From Cladosporium sp. IMV 00045 (Eukaryota; Ascomycota; Dothideomycetes; Cladosporiales; Cladosporiaceae): DNA of 64,000 nucleotides. Positions 21,733-32,471 of the stretch are shown here, piece after piece; the stretch's first letter is position 1, and every line of letters starts with the position of its first letter. A model generated the notes under the pieces. The model made no database searches and was not told the origin of the DNA. It saw only the letters and a list, made by a program, of their open reading frames with translations. Made by a program: the position numbers and the translations under genes. The stretch spans positions 1 to 64,000 of the forward strand of contig MSJI02000052.1 of assembly GCA_001931905.2 (NCBI GenBank). Reading direction: 5' to 3'.

Positions 21733-23172
21733 TTACTGCAGCATGGCAGCCACTCCATCCTCGTCCACACCATCTGCACCAAAGATCTCAGCATCAACCG
21801 CCGGAGGCTTGTTGTGAGACATCTTTCTGCGCTTGAGCCTCGGGTCTGCGCTTTCTGATGGGATTTCAGTAGAGGCATGTCGGACCTGCGGCATCTGAAG
21901 GCTACTCAGAATGTCGGCTCCAACGGCTCCATCGGTTTGCGAGGGATGCGACTCCAGTACGGGTGCAGGTTCGTGAGATGGCGGCGGCTCGTTGTGGGAT
22001 GGCGGTTGCTCAGAGATGACTTCGGCGCCTGAAGGGTCGGCTAGCTGTTGCTCGGCCGGGACGTTGTCGCCGATGGCGAACGTGTCCACTTCGTCTTGAA
22101 TGGCATCTGCGGGTGGTGGTGTGAAGGATTCGACCTCTGGTGGAGGTGGTGTGAGGGATTCGGGTTCTGGGGCTGAAGGTTCGCCGCCGTTCGGGTTAGA
22201 AGGAGGCGATCCAGCACCAGCTGCGGGAGATTGATTTGAAGGAGTCGCGGGGTTGGAGAGGCCGCGCATGATGCCGTCTTCGACGCTGCTCTTGCGAGCC
22301 TCGATTTCGGAGTGGCGAGTGGACAGCTCCGATGCGGTTGTTTGGTCCTTGGTAAGGGTGTCGCGATTGCTTTGGAGAAGCTTCTCGAGGCCTGCGATGA
22401 GTTCCGTACGCGCCTTGATGCTGCTTTCCATCGCAGAGTGAGCGCTTGCGAGAGATTTCATCAACGAAGCCAGCTTCGCCGCATGAACTGGCGGGCTTGG
22501 GAGTGCCGTCTCGGGGTCGGTGAGCTTTGCATACTCGGTGTTGGTCGACGCAACGACACCTCTGGCGCTCGTTTCGGCTTTCGTCAATGCAGTCTGAGAT
22601 TTGCTCAAAGCCTCCAACTCAGGTGGTACGGCACCTCCAGAAGCACCACCAAACAGGCTACCACCCAGCTTGCCTCCTCCGCCGCCTCCCCTTTGAGCTC
22701 CTCTGGTTCTGTCGATATCGTCGAGTCGTTTCTCCAGTGCATCTTGGATCTTCACATCAAAGATGGTTCTCTGCCTCCACACCTCGATGACCCTCCTTAT
22801 CTTATTTTGAATCTCAACTGAAGCGTTCTTGTATGCCAGAGCTGTTGCATCGGCGATGAGCGGCTCGAATGCAATAAGGAAGTCGGTCTTGGAGCGTGCG
22901 CGAGACTGCTGCACCACTTCGTTGGCGAGGTATATCAACACCAGGCGTTTAGATGTGCTGCTCTCTTGAAGTCGGTTCAACCAGAGGGCGGCAGTACGGT
23001 CGGCATGGCGTCTAGAATGCAATTAGCATGATTGAACTCGTGGTTGGGCACGTTCTCTACTCAAAACGACATACCTGTGAAACATAATCCATTGGGCCAC
23101 AGTGACAATGCTGTCCTGCGTCTCATTGAGAGCAGCCAATTTGGCCTTGACCGCGTCGTCGGAGTACGCCAT
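21733..23172 (-). CDS. Rtt103/Rhn1-like RNA polymerase II CTD-binding (CID) termination factor
   Basis: Predicted nuclear protein that binds the phosphorylated RNA polymerase II C-terminal domain and acts in transcription termination (S. cerevisiae Rtt103, S. pombe Rhn1). Coding is join(21733..23011, 23075..23172) on the minus strand, 458 aa; the 63 bp intron has a GTATGT donor and TTCTAG acceptor. Seen: an N-terminal CID (about residues 1-135) with LNETQDSIVTVAQWIMFHR, RTAALWLNRLQE, KRLVLIYLANEVVQQSR and VIEVWRQRTIF; a Gly-rich linker (RGGGGGGKLGG); a helical, probably coiled-coil region; and a Pro/Glu/Ser-rich tail ending near a KRRK basic cluster and an acidic C-terminus. Domain order matches the family. 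It is divergent from clathrin light chain, 429 bp away. Confidence 0.87.
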
Positions 23173-23601
23173 GGCGCGTGGAGGATGTTGCTACGGATTG
23201 CTATACACTTTGAAGCTTTATGACAGCTTTGTAGTTGATGAACTAATCCTCGTGAACTCTCAATAGCAGCTTTCAATGCAGTATATCGGGATTATGAGAG
23301 CAATGGCTCATTCACAGACATCTGAAGAAGTCTGGAAGCTCGCGCTGCTTGCTGATGAAAGTGGCTGGAAGCTGCGACCGAGGAGCTGACAGCCTCAGGC
23401 TTGAGTGTCTGCCTTGGCGTCTGGGGATGCGACTAGCAACGTCAACATCAAGGAACACGCATTGGATCATCTTCACAATACCACTTTCGCTGTTACGAAC
23501 CTCCAACATTAATCAAATTCGTCTTTACTCGGTGCTGTAAATTTCCAACAGTCCTCCAAATCCTCGCGAACGACACATCAAGTCTCCGGACAACAGCAAA
23601 C
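23173..23601. other. Intergenic, divergent promoters
   Basis: Shared upstream region of the Rtt103-like and clathrin light chain genes. No supported frame or repeat. Confidence 0.55.
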
Positions 23602-24425
23602 ATGGCCGACCGCTTCCCTTCGTTGGACGAATTCGACAACGGTTCGCTTACCATTCTCCTGAGCGCATGTAGAATCTCATACTGACACTTCATCTAGGCC
23701 AAATCGAAGCCACTGGAGGCAACTCGGTCGAAAACCTTGACGAACCCACCGACTTTCTCGCCCGTGAACGCGCGGCCCTGGGCGAAGACGCTCAGCAATT
23801 CACCACATCTGCCGACAATGCTGCGACTGTCGAGGATGGCGGTGATGACGACGATCTTCTCGGGGGTGGCATGAGTGCTTCTTATGCGCCTGCAAACGGA
23901 GACGCTGCTCAGGACTTTGGTGACGATGTGGGCGACTTCGAGTCCTCATTCCCTGCCGTAGACACCCAGAACGAGGCCGTCGGCGCCGGCGGCACAATCA
24001 CCGGCTCAACCGCACCCTTCCAAGCGCCCGCGGCTAGCACATATCAAGATGAGGACGAGCCAGAAGTGCTCAGGGAGTGGCGCGAGAGGAGGGACATGCA
24101 GATCCAACACCGCGACGAGGTTTCCGCCGAGAAGAAGGCCGAGACCATCAAGGCCGCCCAGCAAAACATTGACGAATTCTACGAGAACTACAACAACAGG
24201 AAGGACAAGGGCATCGCGCAGACTCGCAAGGAGGAGGAGGAGTTCCTCAAGAACAGGGAAGACACAACGAGCGGCGGCACCAGCTGGGAGAGAATCGCGA
24301 AGCTCGTCGACCTCAGCGGCAAGGGTGCCACCGGTGGTGCGAGTGGCACGCAGAAGGCGAAGATGAGGGAGCTTCTCCTCAGCTTGAGGAAAGATGAGAA
24401 GGCTCCCGGTGCCAGCGGCGTGTAA
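23602..24425 (+). CDS. CLC1: Clathrin light chain
   Basis: Clathrin light chain, the regulatory subunit that binds the heavy-chain hub on coated vesicles. Coding is join(23602..23641, 23698..24425), 255 aa. The 56 bp intron has an unusual GTTCGC donor, an ACTGACAC branch point and a CATCTAG acceptor; splicing gives FPSLDEFDNGQIEATGG. Seen: the N-terminal Asp/Glu-rich region with DFLARERAALGEDA, a variable Gly/Ala/Asp region, then the long heavy-chain-binding helix (residues about 140-200) from EPEVLREWRERRDMQI through NIDEFYENYNNRKDKG, and the C-terminal WERIAKLVDLSGKG plus a RELLLSLRKDEKAPG end. Length and domain order are normal for fungi. Confidence 0.93.
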
Positions 24426-25128
24426 AGGGCGGATTGTGATGTGGTGATTTTGTTTTCACGGAGTATTTGGTTCTTGTATGAGAGCGGCAGTTTGGCTTTG
24501 TCTACTCATGATGAACCCCTGAAGCTCACTCAGCGAGCAGCAGCTGGCAGCCTTGCGAACAAACCGATTTGGTGGCTGCGCAAAACAGCCCTTCTATGTT
24601 GAAGACGAGCAGGATAGATGATTGTAAAATAAATTTGACCATTTTCATTGACGCTGTAGCTTCCTGGTCAATGTCCATTGGAACTATTTACATGTATTAT
24701 TTATCCAGACATTTATTACGTGCTTGACATGTGCCACGAGGGCCGAACGGTTGGGTCTCCGGCAGCCGCTATCGGAACGGAACGTTTGAAGCGTCGATTG
24801 CCGAATAATGGAGCGAGCGCGTTTGCTCGCATCATCGTTCTCGAGCTACGTCCATGTTTCCTCTGCCGTCTGTTCTGCCACCGAAACATTTGCCCTCACC
24901 TCCCAGGAAAAACACGCAAACAACCAGCTCACTCCCATATTGATCCATCCAAGCCTTGGGCCAAAACTTCTGCCTGCGTATTCGCATCCTTTTCGCATAG
25001 AAGTCAATTACAAATCAGCCATGATCAATACACAAACGCTACTTCAGGAACGATAGCTGGATCTCTCTGCGTTGGGCGGCGCCACGATTTTGTCGGTATA
25101 GTCGCTTGTGCAGCGCTTGGAGCGCAGG
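24426..25128. other. Intergenic upstream of the ABC transporter
   Basis: About 700 bp with the clathrin light chain 3' region and ABC transporter promoter. One longish open frame crosses this region and overlaps the ABC start in another phase, but it has no protein-like features. Confidence 0.5.
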
Positions 25129-27667
25129 ATGGGCTCGTCACAGAGGCTGGCGACCAAGGCGTGGGATTGTTTGGGCAATGGAGCGCTGTTCTCAGCAAGA
25201 ATACGGGCACCCGTAGGGCCACTTAGAAACGGAGCAGGAGCAGGAGCAGGAGCAGGACCTCTCGACATAGCGAACGTGGCGAGGCAATTATCAATGTCTT
25301 CGCGCATACTATCTTCGAGAACACCGTCATCATTTCGCCCTTGTTGGGGATTACCACAGACAGCGACCTGGACCACGCAGCGTCGGCTGTTGCAGACATC
25401 ACAAACACGGCATGAAGTGCAAGCAGCCAAATCTGCTCAGCAAAATCGGAGCAACGAATCTACTCCACGACAGAAAGATCCTAGCGAACACGACGATGAG
25501 CTGGAAGACGAAGGGTTCGGACGGACGGAGAAGGCGGCACAAGCATCGAGGGTGAACCTCAGTGCGCGCTTGTCTAAGGAAGGAGACAAGAAGGGTAGCA
25601 GCAGGGGCGAGATTTTCAGGCTGCTCAAGATCGCCGCGCCGGAGTGGAAGACGCTCGGGTGGGCGTTCCTGTTCCTCTTGATCAGCAGCGGTGTCACCAT
25701 GAGCGTGCCATTTTCCATCGGAAGAATTCTGGACGTCGCCAGCAAGCCTCCAGAGGAGAACGCGACATTCCTGGGAATGTCCATGAACACTTTCTACATT
25801 GCTTTTGCGGCGGTCTTGGCCACTGGTGCTTGCGCGAACTACGGACGTATTATCATTCTACGTGTCGTTGGCGAGCGCATTGTCACAAAGCTCAGAAGTC
25901 AATTGTTCAGGCGAACTTTCGTGCAGAACGCGGAGTTCTTCGATGCGAACCGTGTTGGTGACTTGATCAGCAGACTGGGAAGCGACACGATCATTGTCGG
26001 CAAGAGCATTACGCAGAATGTCAGCGATGGTCTTCGCTCGCTGGTCTCTGCTGTTGCTGGTTTCTCGATGATGGCTTTCATGTCTGTCAAGCTTACCGGT
26101 ATCCTGGCTGTTGCGGCGCCGCCCGTTGCTGTCGGTGCTTTCTTCTACGGTCGTGCCATCCGGAACCTGTCCAGGCGCATTCAGAAGAACCTCGGAAATC
26201 TGACCAAAATCGCTGAAGAGCGTCTCGGCAATGTTCGAACCAGTCAAGCATTCGTCGGAGAGCTGCAAGAAGTCAATCGCTACAACAGCCAGACGCGCAA
26301 AATCTTCTACCTCGGCCGCAAAGAAGCACTAATTAGTGCAGTCTTTTTCTCGGCTTCTGGTTTTGCTGGTAACATGACGTTCCTTGCGCTGCTTTATGTC
26401 GGCAGTGGAATGGTTCACAGCGGTGCTATTTCCGTTGGGGACTTGACGAGCTTTTTGATGTACACGGCCTACGCGGGCAGCAGTCTGTTCGGTCTCAGCA
26501 GCTTCTACAGTGAGCTGATGAAGGGAGTCGGTGCTGCAACCCGTCTTTTTGAGCTGCAGGATCGTACTGCTACCATCAGCCCGACTAAGGGAGATATGGT
26601 GAAGAGCGCGCGTGGCAACATCGAATTCGACAACGTCAAGTTTGCGTACCCGACTCGCCCAGCCGTGACGATCTTCGAAGGCTTGACTTTCACCATCCCT
26701 CAGGGCAGCAATGTGGCGATCGTTGCGCCCTCCGGAGCTGGAAAGAGTACCGTGGCGAGCTTGCTCTTGAGATTCTACAACCCTGACTCTGGCACCATCA
26801 AGATCAACGGCAAGGACATCACGCAGATGAATGCTAAGCAATTGAGACGAAGAATCGGTTACGTCGGACAGGAGCCCGTGCTCTTCAGCGGCACTATCGC
26901 GCAGAATATCGCTTATGGCAAGCCGCAAGCAACTAGACAGCAAATCTTGTCTGCGGCTCGCCAGGCCAACTGCCAGTTCATCCAGGATTTCGTAAGTTAC
27001 CTCAATCCTTTTGTTCAATGAAGACCACTAACACATACTGCAGCCTGATGGCCTGGACACCTCTGCTGGTGCACGCGGCACACAACTCTCCGGCGGTCAG
27101 AAGCAGCGCATTGCAATCGCCCGCGCCCTACTCAAAGACCCCGACATTCTAATCCTCGACGAAGCCACCTCAGCACTCGACGCCGAGTCCGAAACGCTCG
27201 TTAACCAAGCTCTCGGCCGCCTCCTGAAGGGTAACAACACCACCATCTCCATCGCCCACCGCCTTAGCACCATCCAGCGCAGCGACATCATTGTCTGCAT
27301 CGGCTCCGACGGCCGCGTCGCCCAAGTCGGAAGCTACACCGACCTCTCCGCCGAAAAAGAGGGCGCGTTCGCCAAGCTGATGGAATGGCAAATGACCGGT
27401 CCCAACTCATCTCCTTCGCAATCTTCTTCCTCCGAGCCTAGAGGTGAGGTCAGAGAAGAGGAACACAAGCACGAGCACGAGCTTACCGAAGAAGACCGCA
27501 TGCGCATGCGCATGGAAGAGCACGATCGCGCCAAGCGCCTCGAGAGCAGTGAGGCTGCTGAGCAGGCTGCTGTCGAGGAGGAGGAAGGCGAGGGCGCGGC
27601 TGTGAGGAAGGAGAAGGAGACTAGCGCTGAGGCTGTTCTTGAGAAGAGCAAGGGTTCTGATCGATGA
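25129..27667 (+). CDS. Mitochondrial Mdl1/ABCB10-type ABC half-transporter (copy 1, complete)
   Basis: Predicted mitochondrial inner-membrane half-size ABC exporter of the Mdl1/ABCB10 type (peptide export in yeast). Coding is join(25129..26991, 27044..27667), 828 aa; the 52 bp intron splits QDF from [12 protein letters not shown]. Seen: a basic, Ser/Arg-rich presequence-like start, a short Ala-Gly run coded by a GGAGCA repeat (25231-25257), six membrane helices from about residue 176, Walker A PSGAGKST with K539, the Q-loop [18 protein letters not shown], Walker [13 protein letters not shown], the H-loop SIAHRLST, and a highly charged C-terminal extension ([19 protein letters not shown]). From 25670 onward the gene is repeated in copy 2 with mostly third-position differences. 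Confidence 0.9.
25231..25257 (+). repeat. GGAGCA hexanucleotide microsatellite inside the ABC transporter
   Basis: Four and a half tandem GGAGCA units. In frame they encode an alternating Ala-Gly run in the presequence. This part of the gene is not present in copy 2 because that copy begins after the N gap. Confidence 0.85.
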
Positions 27668-28315
27668 TCCTGACTTACGCTACGCCTTCTGACTTTGCAT
27701 GTCGCGATCGAGCGCTAACTTCACCCGGGCAATTCTTTGTTTCTTCCTTCGCCCGCCACTACTCTACTCATCTCTTTGCATGGTTTCATCTTTTGCTTCT
27801 TCCCTTCGTCATCCAAAATTTGTTTCGAAACGTTTTAGAGCATATGGGGCGTTTGACGAGTGGTCATCACGTCGGATGGGTGGAATTTCATATGGACGAA
27901 AATGTATAATATTTAAAAAGCTTCAAGTTTATCATCTGAATAGAAGGGGATCTTACTCTGTTCATCGATTGCTTGACGCGAACCTAGTAGCGATGGCTAG
28001 GACAAAGAAAGCCACTTAGCGATTCATGGTACAATAAGGAAGTGAAAGGTGTCGGCCTTTGTTCGAAATTTCCTAGATACACTTGATTCTAAATCGAAAC
28101 AAGGATACACTTGATTCTTAAATCGAAACACGACAAAACAAGGTAACTTAGGAGAGTATGCTGGAGAGAGTCAACGTTCAACAACAAACAAAACACAACA
28201 AATCAAAACAAGATCGACAATAGTGTGTAACTCAAAGTCAATCTACCCGCCCCTTCCTATCAGCTACATCAATGAAAATAGAACGTCCTCGAAGCATCAT
28301 GCACAAATTCCACAT
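27668..28315. other. Intergenic, ABC 3' region plus small tandem repeat
   Basis: Convergent 3' regions of the ABC transporter and the first orphan gene. It holds the 28 bp tandem repeat listed next; no gene is supported. Confidence 0.55.
28076..28132. repeat. Two tandem 28-29 bp units, present only in copy 1
   Basis: Units 28076-28103 and 28104-28132 both read GATACACTTGATTCT..AAATCGAAACA and differ by one inserted T and the last bases. The matching part of copy 2 (near 45463-45487) holds a single diverged unit, so this is a copy-specific tandem duplication. Confidence 0.8.
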
Positions 28316-29224
28316 TCAAAGAAACTGAATAGCGGCACCCTCACCATAAACCCACCGAGATTCCTCCTGGCCGTCCACAAAATGGAACGGAGGCCTCGAG
28401 AATATCCCGGGCGGAAGGTTCTCCCGGCCCTCGTCCACCTCCTCACCCTCCTCCTCGGCTGCAAGCTCAGCATCACAAATCCTGCAGTAGACGGGGACAC
28501 GCACGTGCCGATTCCTCCCGAACGCATACTTGATGAGCTCTTCGACGGGAAGCTCACCGTTCTCGTCGCGCTTGATGATCCCGTGCTTCAGGGCATGCTG
28601 GCACTCGTTGAGCTCGACCACCCATCTGATGAACTCCTTGCGCTGGTCAACAGGCATCTTGTCGATTCTGTCCAAGCGGTAGCGGTAGTCTGAGGTCGTC
28701 TCCACGATGATCACCTTATCTTCATCGGGCTCCTCGTACATGGCTTCTTTGGGGGCGTTCGGGTTGTCCATGGGGTACTCCTCGATGGTGTAATCGAATT
28801 CCTCCGTCTGTTGATTGTTAGCCTCCGAGTTAATGTCATACTCCAAGCCGAGCAGGCCTACGGACCAGGAGTCCACCAATTCTTGATGCGCCGTTATCGT
28901 CATCAGACTTAACTCGGCCTTGTGTCGCCACTCCGTGATGCTGCTGCGGGAGTTCCCCTCGATGACTCTCTTTATCTGTTTGGCGGAATCGCCCAACTTG
29001 CGCAAGTCAGCCATCATTTTGGGAATTTGACCTTCCGGACCAATGGTCCACGCACCTTGGATCTCCTCGGGCCATCTTGCACACTCCCTGTCGCGATCTA
29101 AGATGTCGCAGAAGTGGTATTCGAGCCCGAGTTTTTTGTACTCGGTCTCGACTTTGACGATGCGGTGGTTGATGTTGTTGAGCTGCTGTTGACGAGTGAC
29201 AGCACCCGGTCTTTGGGGCTGCAT
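28316..29224 (-). CDS. Lineage-specific orphan protein A (copy 1, intact)
   Basis: Not recognised. A single 302-residue frame with an N-terminal helical, probably coiled-coil region (LNNINHRIVKVETEYKKLGL), a central acidic part (EEPDEDKVIIVE), a conserved block MPVDQRKEFIRWVVELNECQ, a Cys pair in VPVYCRICDAEL, and a C-terminal end GEGAAIQFL. It is related to the next gene (29973-30674): both share the start MQP, an early IxxxExxYKxLGxxYH pattern, the QRxxFxxWxxEL block and the hydrophobic C-terminal end. The start is the ATG at 29222-29224. In copy 2 the first third is removed by a deletion. The two genes look like an old local duplication in a fast-evolving family; no function is inferred. 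Confidence 0.6.
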   Translation of the reverse strand: MQPQRPGAVTRQQQLNNINHRIVKVETEYKKLGLEYHFCDILDRDRECARWPEEIQGAWTIGPEGQIPKMMADLRKLGDSAKQIKRVIEGNSRSSITEWRHKAELSLMTITAHQELVDSWSVGLLGLEYDINSEANNQQTEEFDYTIEEYPMDNPNAPKEAMYEEPDEDKVIIVETTSDYRYRLDRIDKMPVDQRKEFIRWVVELNECQHALKHGIIKRDENGELPVEELIKYAFGRNRHVRVPVYCRICDAELAAEEEGEEVDEGRENLPPGIFSRPPFHFVDGQEESRWVYGEGAAIQFL

Positions 29225-29972
29225 CTTTGCGGATTTGTTTGCTTGACCTTCTTCCTTTTTCTATTTTTCGGTGGTGGTCCGGGAACTTGGTCATTGATGG
29301 GAAACTTATAAGTTATAGACTGTTGGGTTTCTCGTTCACATAAAACCATAATGCCATTGTTGCGGTCGACCCCTCGAGTCATGTTTCAATCATCGTGTGC
29401 GTGAAATCTTCCACGTTTTCACCTCACGACTGGCTCAACATCGAGCTTGCAGGTGAATTTGCTACAATGCTTTTGTCTATAATGCTTGTGTCGTTGTCAA
29501 GCTCTTTGTGCCGAATCTTACCAGTAACATTGGTTGATCGCGCCATGAGCGAGATGTCCGAAGCACCGTGCATCAACGCAAGCATAGTTGACATCGCGGT
29601 ACTGTTGACCATGGCAATAGTATAGGACATTGTAACACTGTCGAGACAAATGCAACTTTCCTGGTCTCATCACCGCTTTATTCGGGCGATGGTCGAAGCA
29701 AAGATGTCTGGATCTTTCACATTTGATGTTGACGATCCATGAAGACACAAGTCTGGCTCCAAGGGATGATCAAGCTATTTCCTTGACGTGGACATTGGTT
29801 ATCCTGAAGTGGGTGTCTTTTTCGCATTCATGAAGTCTGGATTAACTCTACTGCATCTGATGATAAAGTTTCACAAGCTCAACCTTGTCTCAACTTCACA
29901 TGCTCACTCAATCATGTGAGACCACTCCAATCCTCCATCATCCAGTCTTGATCATTTTCTTTGAGCGTATAG
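29225..29972. other. Intergenic between the two related orphan genes
   Basis: About 750 bp. Most of it (to about 29826) is missing from copy 2. It should contain the promoter of orphan A; no supported gene. Confidence 0.5.
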
Positions 29973-30674
29973 CTACAGCAGCTGCACTGCTGCTTGTGGG
30001 CCGAAGATCCGACGCACTTCCATTTGATCCGGGTCCTGTTCCTGGAAGGGCCGCGTACTCGCCAACTTAACTTCGTCATTATCCTCATCCTGTGGAGTGT
30101 GCGGCGGGTCCTCGATGATGAAACGATCATCTTCATCTGAGATAAATTCGTCCACTTCACTTTCAACAAGACGTCCAAGCCGAATGGCCGTCTTCACTTC
30201 CTTCAGCTCCATCGCCCAGGCATAAAAATCGTCGCGTTGCTTGCTACCCGGATCGCCCATCGCGAGAATGCGGTCAAATCCTCTGGACTCCGGCATATCG
30301 ATGGCAGGCCACCGCTCTTGCTGCAGTCGTATGATATGGCTGATCTCATATTTGGCCTGCGTTATCATTGCCCATATTCTAGCAAGGGCATCCCCAATCG
30401 CAGCCAAAAATCTCTGATCGTCCTTTCGGTCACGCCTGTAGCAATGTATCTTGTCGGTGATTTTGTCCATTGCAGTGATGATGTGAGGAAGACGAGGCAT
30501 GTCTGAATTGCCATGGACTCTGACTGTGAAATGTCTTCGCGAGTCTTGTGCAAGCTCACGGGCATCAGAAGACATTTGGTGATACCGAATTCCAAGCCCT
30601 TTGTACTCCCGATCGCATCGTTGGATATCGTCCTCGATAATTTGAAGTCGTTCTTCCGATGCGTTGGGTTGCAT
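29973..30674 (-). CDS. Lineage-specific orphan protein B, related to orphan A (copy 1, intact)
   Basis: Not recognised. A 233-residue frame starting MQPNASEERLQIIEDD, with an N-terminal helical part (RCDREYKGLGIRYH), a conserved middle (GSKQRDDFYAWAMELKEVKTA), an acidic stretch (DEFISDEDDRFIIED) and a C-terminal end FGPQAAVQLL. The pattern matches orphan A next to it. The ATG at 30672-30674 is preferred over one 38 codons upstream because copy 2 shares it and the upstream extension is not conserved. In copy 2 the gene is broken by a TGA at 47000-47002. It is probably soluble; no signal peptide or membrane segment is seen. Confidence 0.6.
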   Translation of the reverse strand: MQPNASEERLQIIEDDIQRCDREYKGLGIRYHQMSSDARELAQDSRRHFTVRVHGNSDMPRLPHIITAMDKITDKIHCYRRDRKDDQRFLAAIGDALARIWAMITQAKYEISHIIRLQQERWPAIDMPESRGFDRILAMGDPGSKQRDDFYAWAMELKEVKTAIRLGRLVESEVDEFISDEDDRFIIEDPPHTPQDEDNDEVKLASTRPFQEQDPDQMEVRRIFGPQAAVQLL

Positions 30675-31312
30675 TATTGCGTTGGTAGTGGTGCAGTAAT
30701 GAAGGACGTGATAGAGAGCGCGGGTATTAATGCTGAGGTATAGCCACTTCTTGTAGCCTTTACGATCGTTCCATGTGGTGTAAATCATTTAGGTGTTTCA
30801 GATGCGTCAAAGAAAGACACCGTTGAGACATCTTTCAGAAGCATTATAAAACATGTGATTGAAGCTCTGATCTTGGCAAATGTGTGAGTGAGGTCTGAGC
30901 AAACGTTTTGCCTGGAATAATATGTTGCAGGAAGAAGAGACATGAGTCTTTTCAATTTGGAAAACGTCTTAATCGAGCTTGTGATGGTATAGACAGAATA
31001 AAATCTCGCCATGATACAACATTATCACACAGCCAAGGGTTGCTAGAGGTCGAACAGTAGGGCTTCGATGATCTAGCTCCTAGAGGAGTCCAAGAGTGAT
31101 TTGGAAGAGTTTTTCGAATTGAGCAAAGCACTATATTGACTTGTACAACTGTCAAGAGGATTCAATCACAGGCTCTGAAAATGAGTACAAGATTCAAAGA
31201 AATTGTTATTTGACTATTTTTACGGCCACGTTAACAATCTGTTTTTCTCACAGGCTATACACTTTCGTTGTGGTGAGTTCTCGCTGCAATCACAAACCAA
31301 GCAGACTGACGC
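30675..31312. other. Intergenic, no gene recognised
   Basis: AT-rich stretch between orphan B and the CGH/CPSC protein, both on the minus strand. No supported frame. Confidence 0.5.
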
Positions 31313-32068
31313 CTAACCTCTAAGCATCCTAAGCACCCGGGTAAACGTGTTCATCGCTTGATCCTTCCAATCTTCCATGCGACCGCAAAAGTCCATCCCC
31401 TTTGGAATGGAGATGACAAGCTCTCTGCTTCTGATGCCGTTGCGATCGACTTCGTTGTCTCTGTCTTTGTTTTCAAACATCAGCTCAACGGCCGACTGAA
31501 GATTGTCCAGTGGCATTATCATGCTACTCAACTCCGCACGAGCCTTGTTGAGGTGAACGAAATCCTTCTTGACGTCTTCGATGGTATACGCGGTGTCCAT
31601 GATCTGTTGAGCATCATAGCAGAGGAGTACAACGTTCGTGGCAGAGAAGAAGAAGGGGTCTTGGGTTCGAGGGGTTTTGGATATCCAGAACTGCTCATGC
31701 GCAGAGGCACACCTGCCATCGTTTGCGAAGTGGGCTTTTTGCGAAAAATCGAGCATGTGGTACTTGACTGCAGTCTCAAGGTACAGGTTCTTGAAGCATT
31801 CATGGTAGTAAAACAGCACGTCGATGTCGTGCTGAGCTCTGGCTCTCCAAATGTCAACCCCCACTGGCTCCTGGCAGCTTGGGCAGTTTGCTTTCGATGT
31901 AATGTGGCGGTCAGTTGGAGCATTGGCGAAATCTTCTTCAGCATTCTCTCTGAGGAACCAGAAGTCTTCAATCGCAGATACGATCAACGCGTCTGACGGT
32001 CGACCGATTGGCGATGGCTTCATCACGAAGTGGCCACATGCCCAGGTGATAAGCGCCATGCCAACCAT
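31313..32068 (-). CDS. Hypothetical CGH..CPSC (zinc-site-like) protein (copy 1)
   Basis: Not recognised. 251 residues as given (start ATG at 32068); the ATG at 32059 (MALITWACGHF) is the start shared with copy 2 and may be the real one. Seen: C11-G-H13 and C62-P-S-C65, spaced like a small zinc site, then a central region with TYR/PHE-rich segments (DVLFYYHECFKNLYLE) and a helical C-terminus. A long open frame also exists on the opposite strand (31358-31996), but copy 2 interrupts that one and keeps this one open across a six-base indel (FENKD here, STAENKD there), which supports the minus strand as coding. Confidence 0.6.
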   Translation of the reverse strand: MVGMALITWACGHFVMKPSPIGRPSDALIVSAIEDFWFLRENAEEDFANAPTDRHITSKANCPSCQEPVGVDIWRARAQHDIDVLFYYHECFKNLYLETAVKYHMLDFSQKAHFANDGRCASAHEQFWISKTPRTQDPFFFSATNVVLLCYDAQQIMDTAYTIEDVKKDFVHLNKARAELSSMIMPLDNLQSAVELMFENKDRDNEVDRNGIRSRELVISIPKGMDFCGRMEDWKDQAMNTFTRVLRMLRG

Positions 32069-32471
32069 GATTTGCTGCGAAGAGTCGATGTTTGGTTTTC
32101 TTGGATGTAGAATGTGTGGGAATCAAGTTTGCTAAATATCAAATCAGCCTTTAGCGATTATATGATAACATGCAGTGTTAGATGATCTTTTGTCTTTGTT
32201 CTCCTTCACCTACAACGCATCGTGAAGGCGTGCACTAGGTGTCAAGCATTCAATGTCTTTATCTCAGACCAATACACAAAGGCTCCTTTGTCTTTTGTGT
32301 TATCAATGTTCACTTGCAACAATCTTGAATACCGTGTCTGTTGTATCAGTATTTCTGGGGCTCCTTCATTTCTGTTTTTTGTCATCTGGAGCTGACTTTC
32401 GATTCAGCGTAGGAGTTCACAATCAAACAAAGCCTGATACAAGTTTCGACGAACGGAGACATCTCAGAAAC
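32069..32471. other. Intergenic, divergent promoters
   Basis: About 400 bp between a minus-strand and a plus-strand gene. The frame upstream of 32472 is open but not conserved as protein in copy 2, so it is treated as leader. Confidence 0.5.

Noticed and set aside
24678..25226. A 182-codon plus-strand frame overlapping the ABC transporter start.
   Set aside because: It overlaps the ABC presequence in another phase, has no domain or conserved pattern, and begins without a convincing ATG context.
31358..31996. A 212-codon plus-strand frame opposite the CGH/CPSC gene.
   Set aside because: In copy 2 it is shortened by a stop while the minus-strand frame stays open across a six-base indel; the minus strand is the better coding candidate.
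32253..32471. A possible 73-residue N-terminal extension with a hydrophobic segment for the 118-residue orphan.
   Set aside because: The extension is not maintained as an open frame with a start in copy 2, whereas MQSC and everything after it is.
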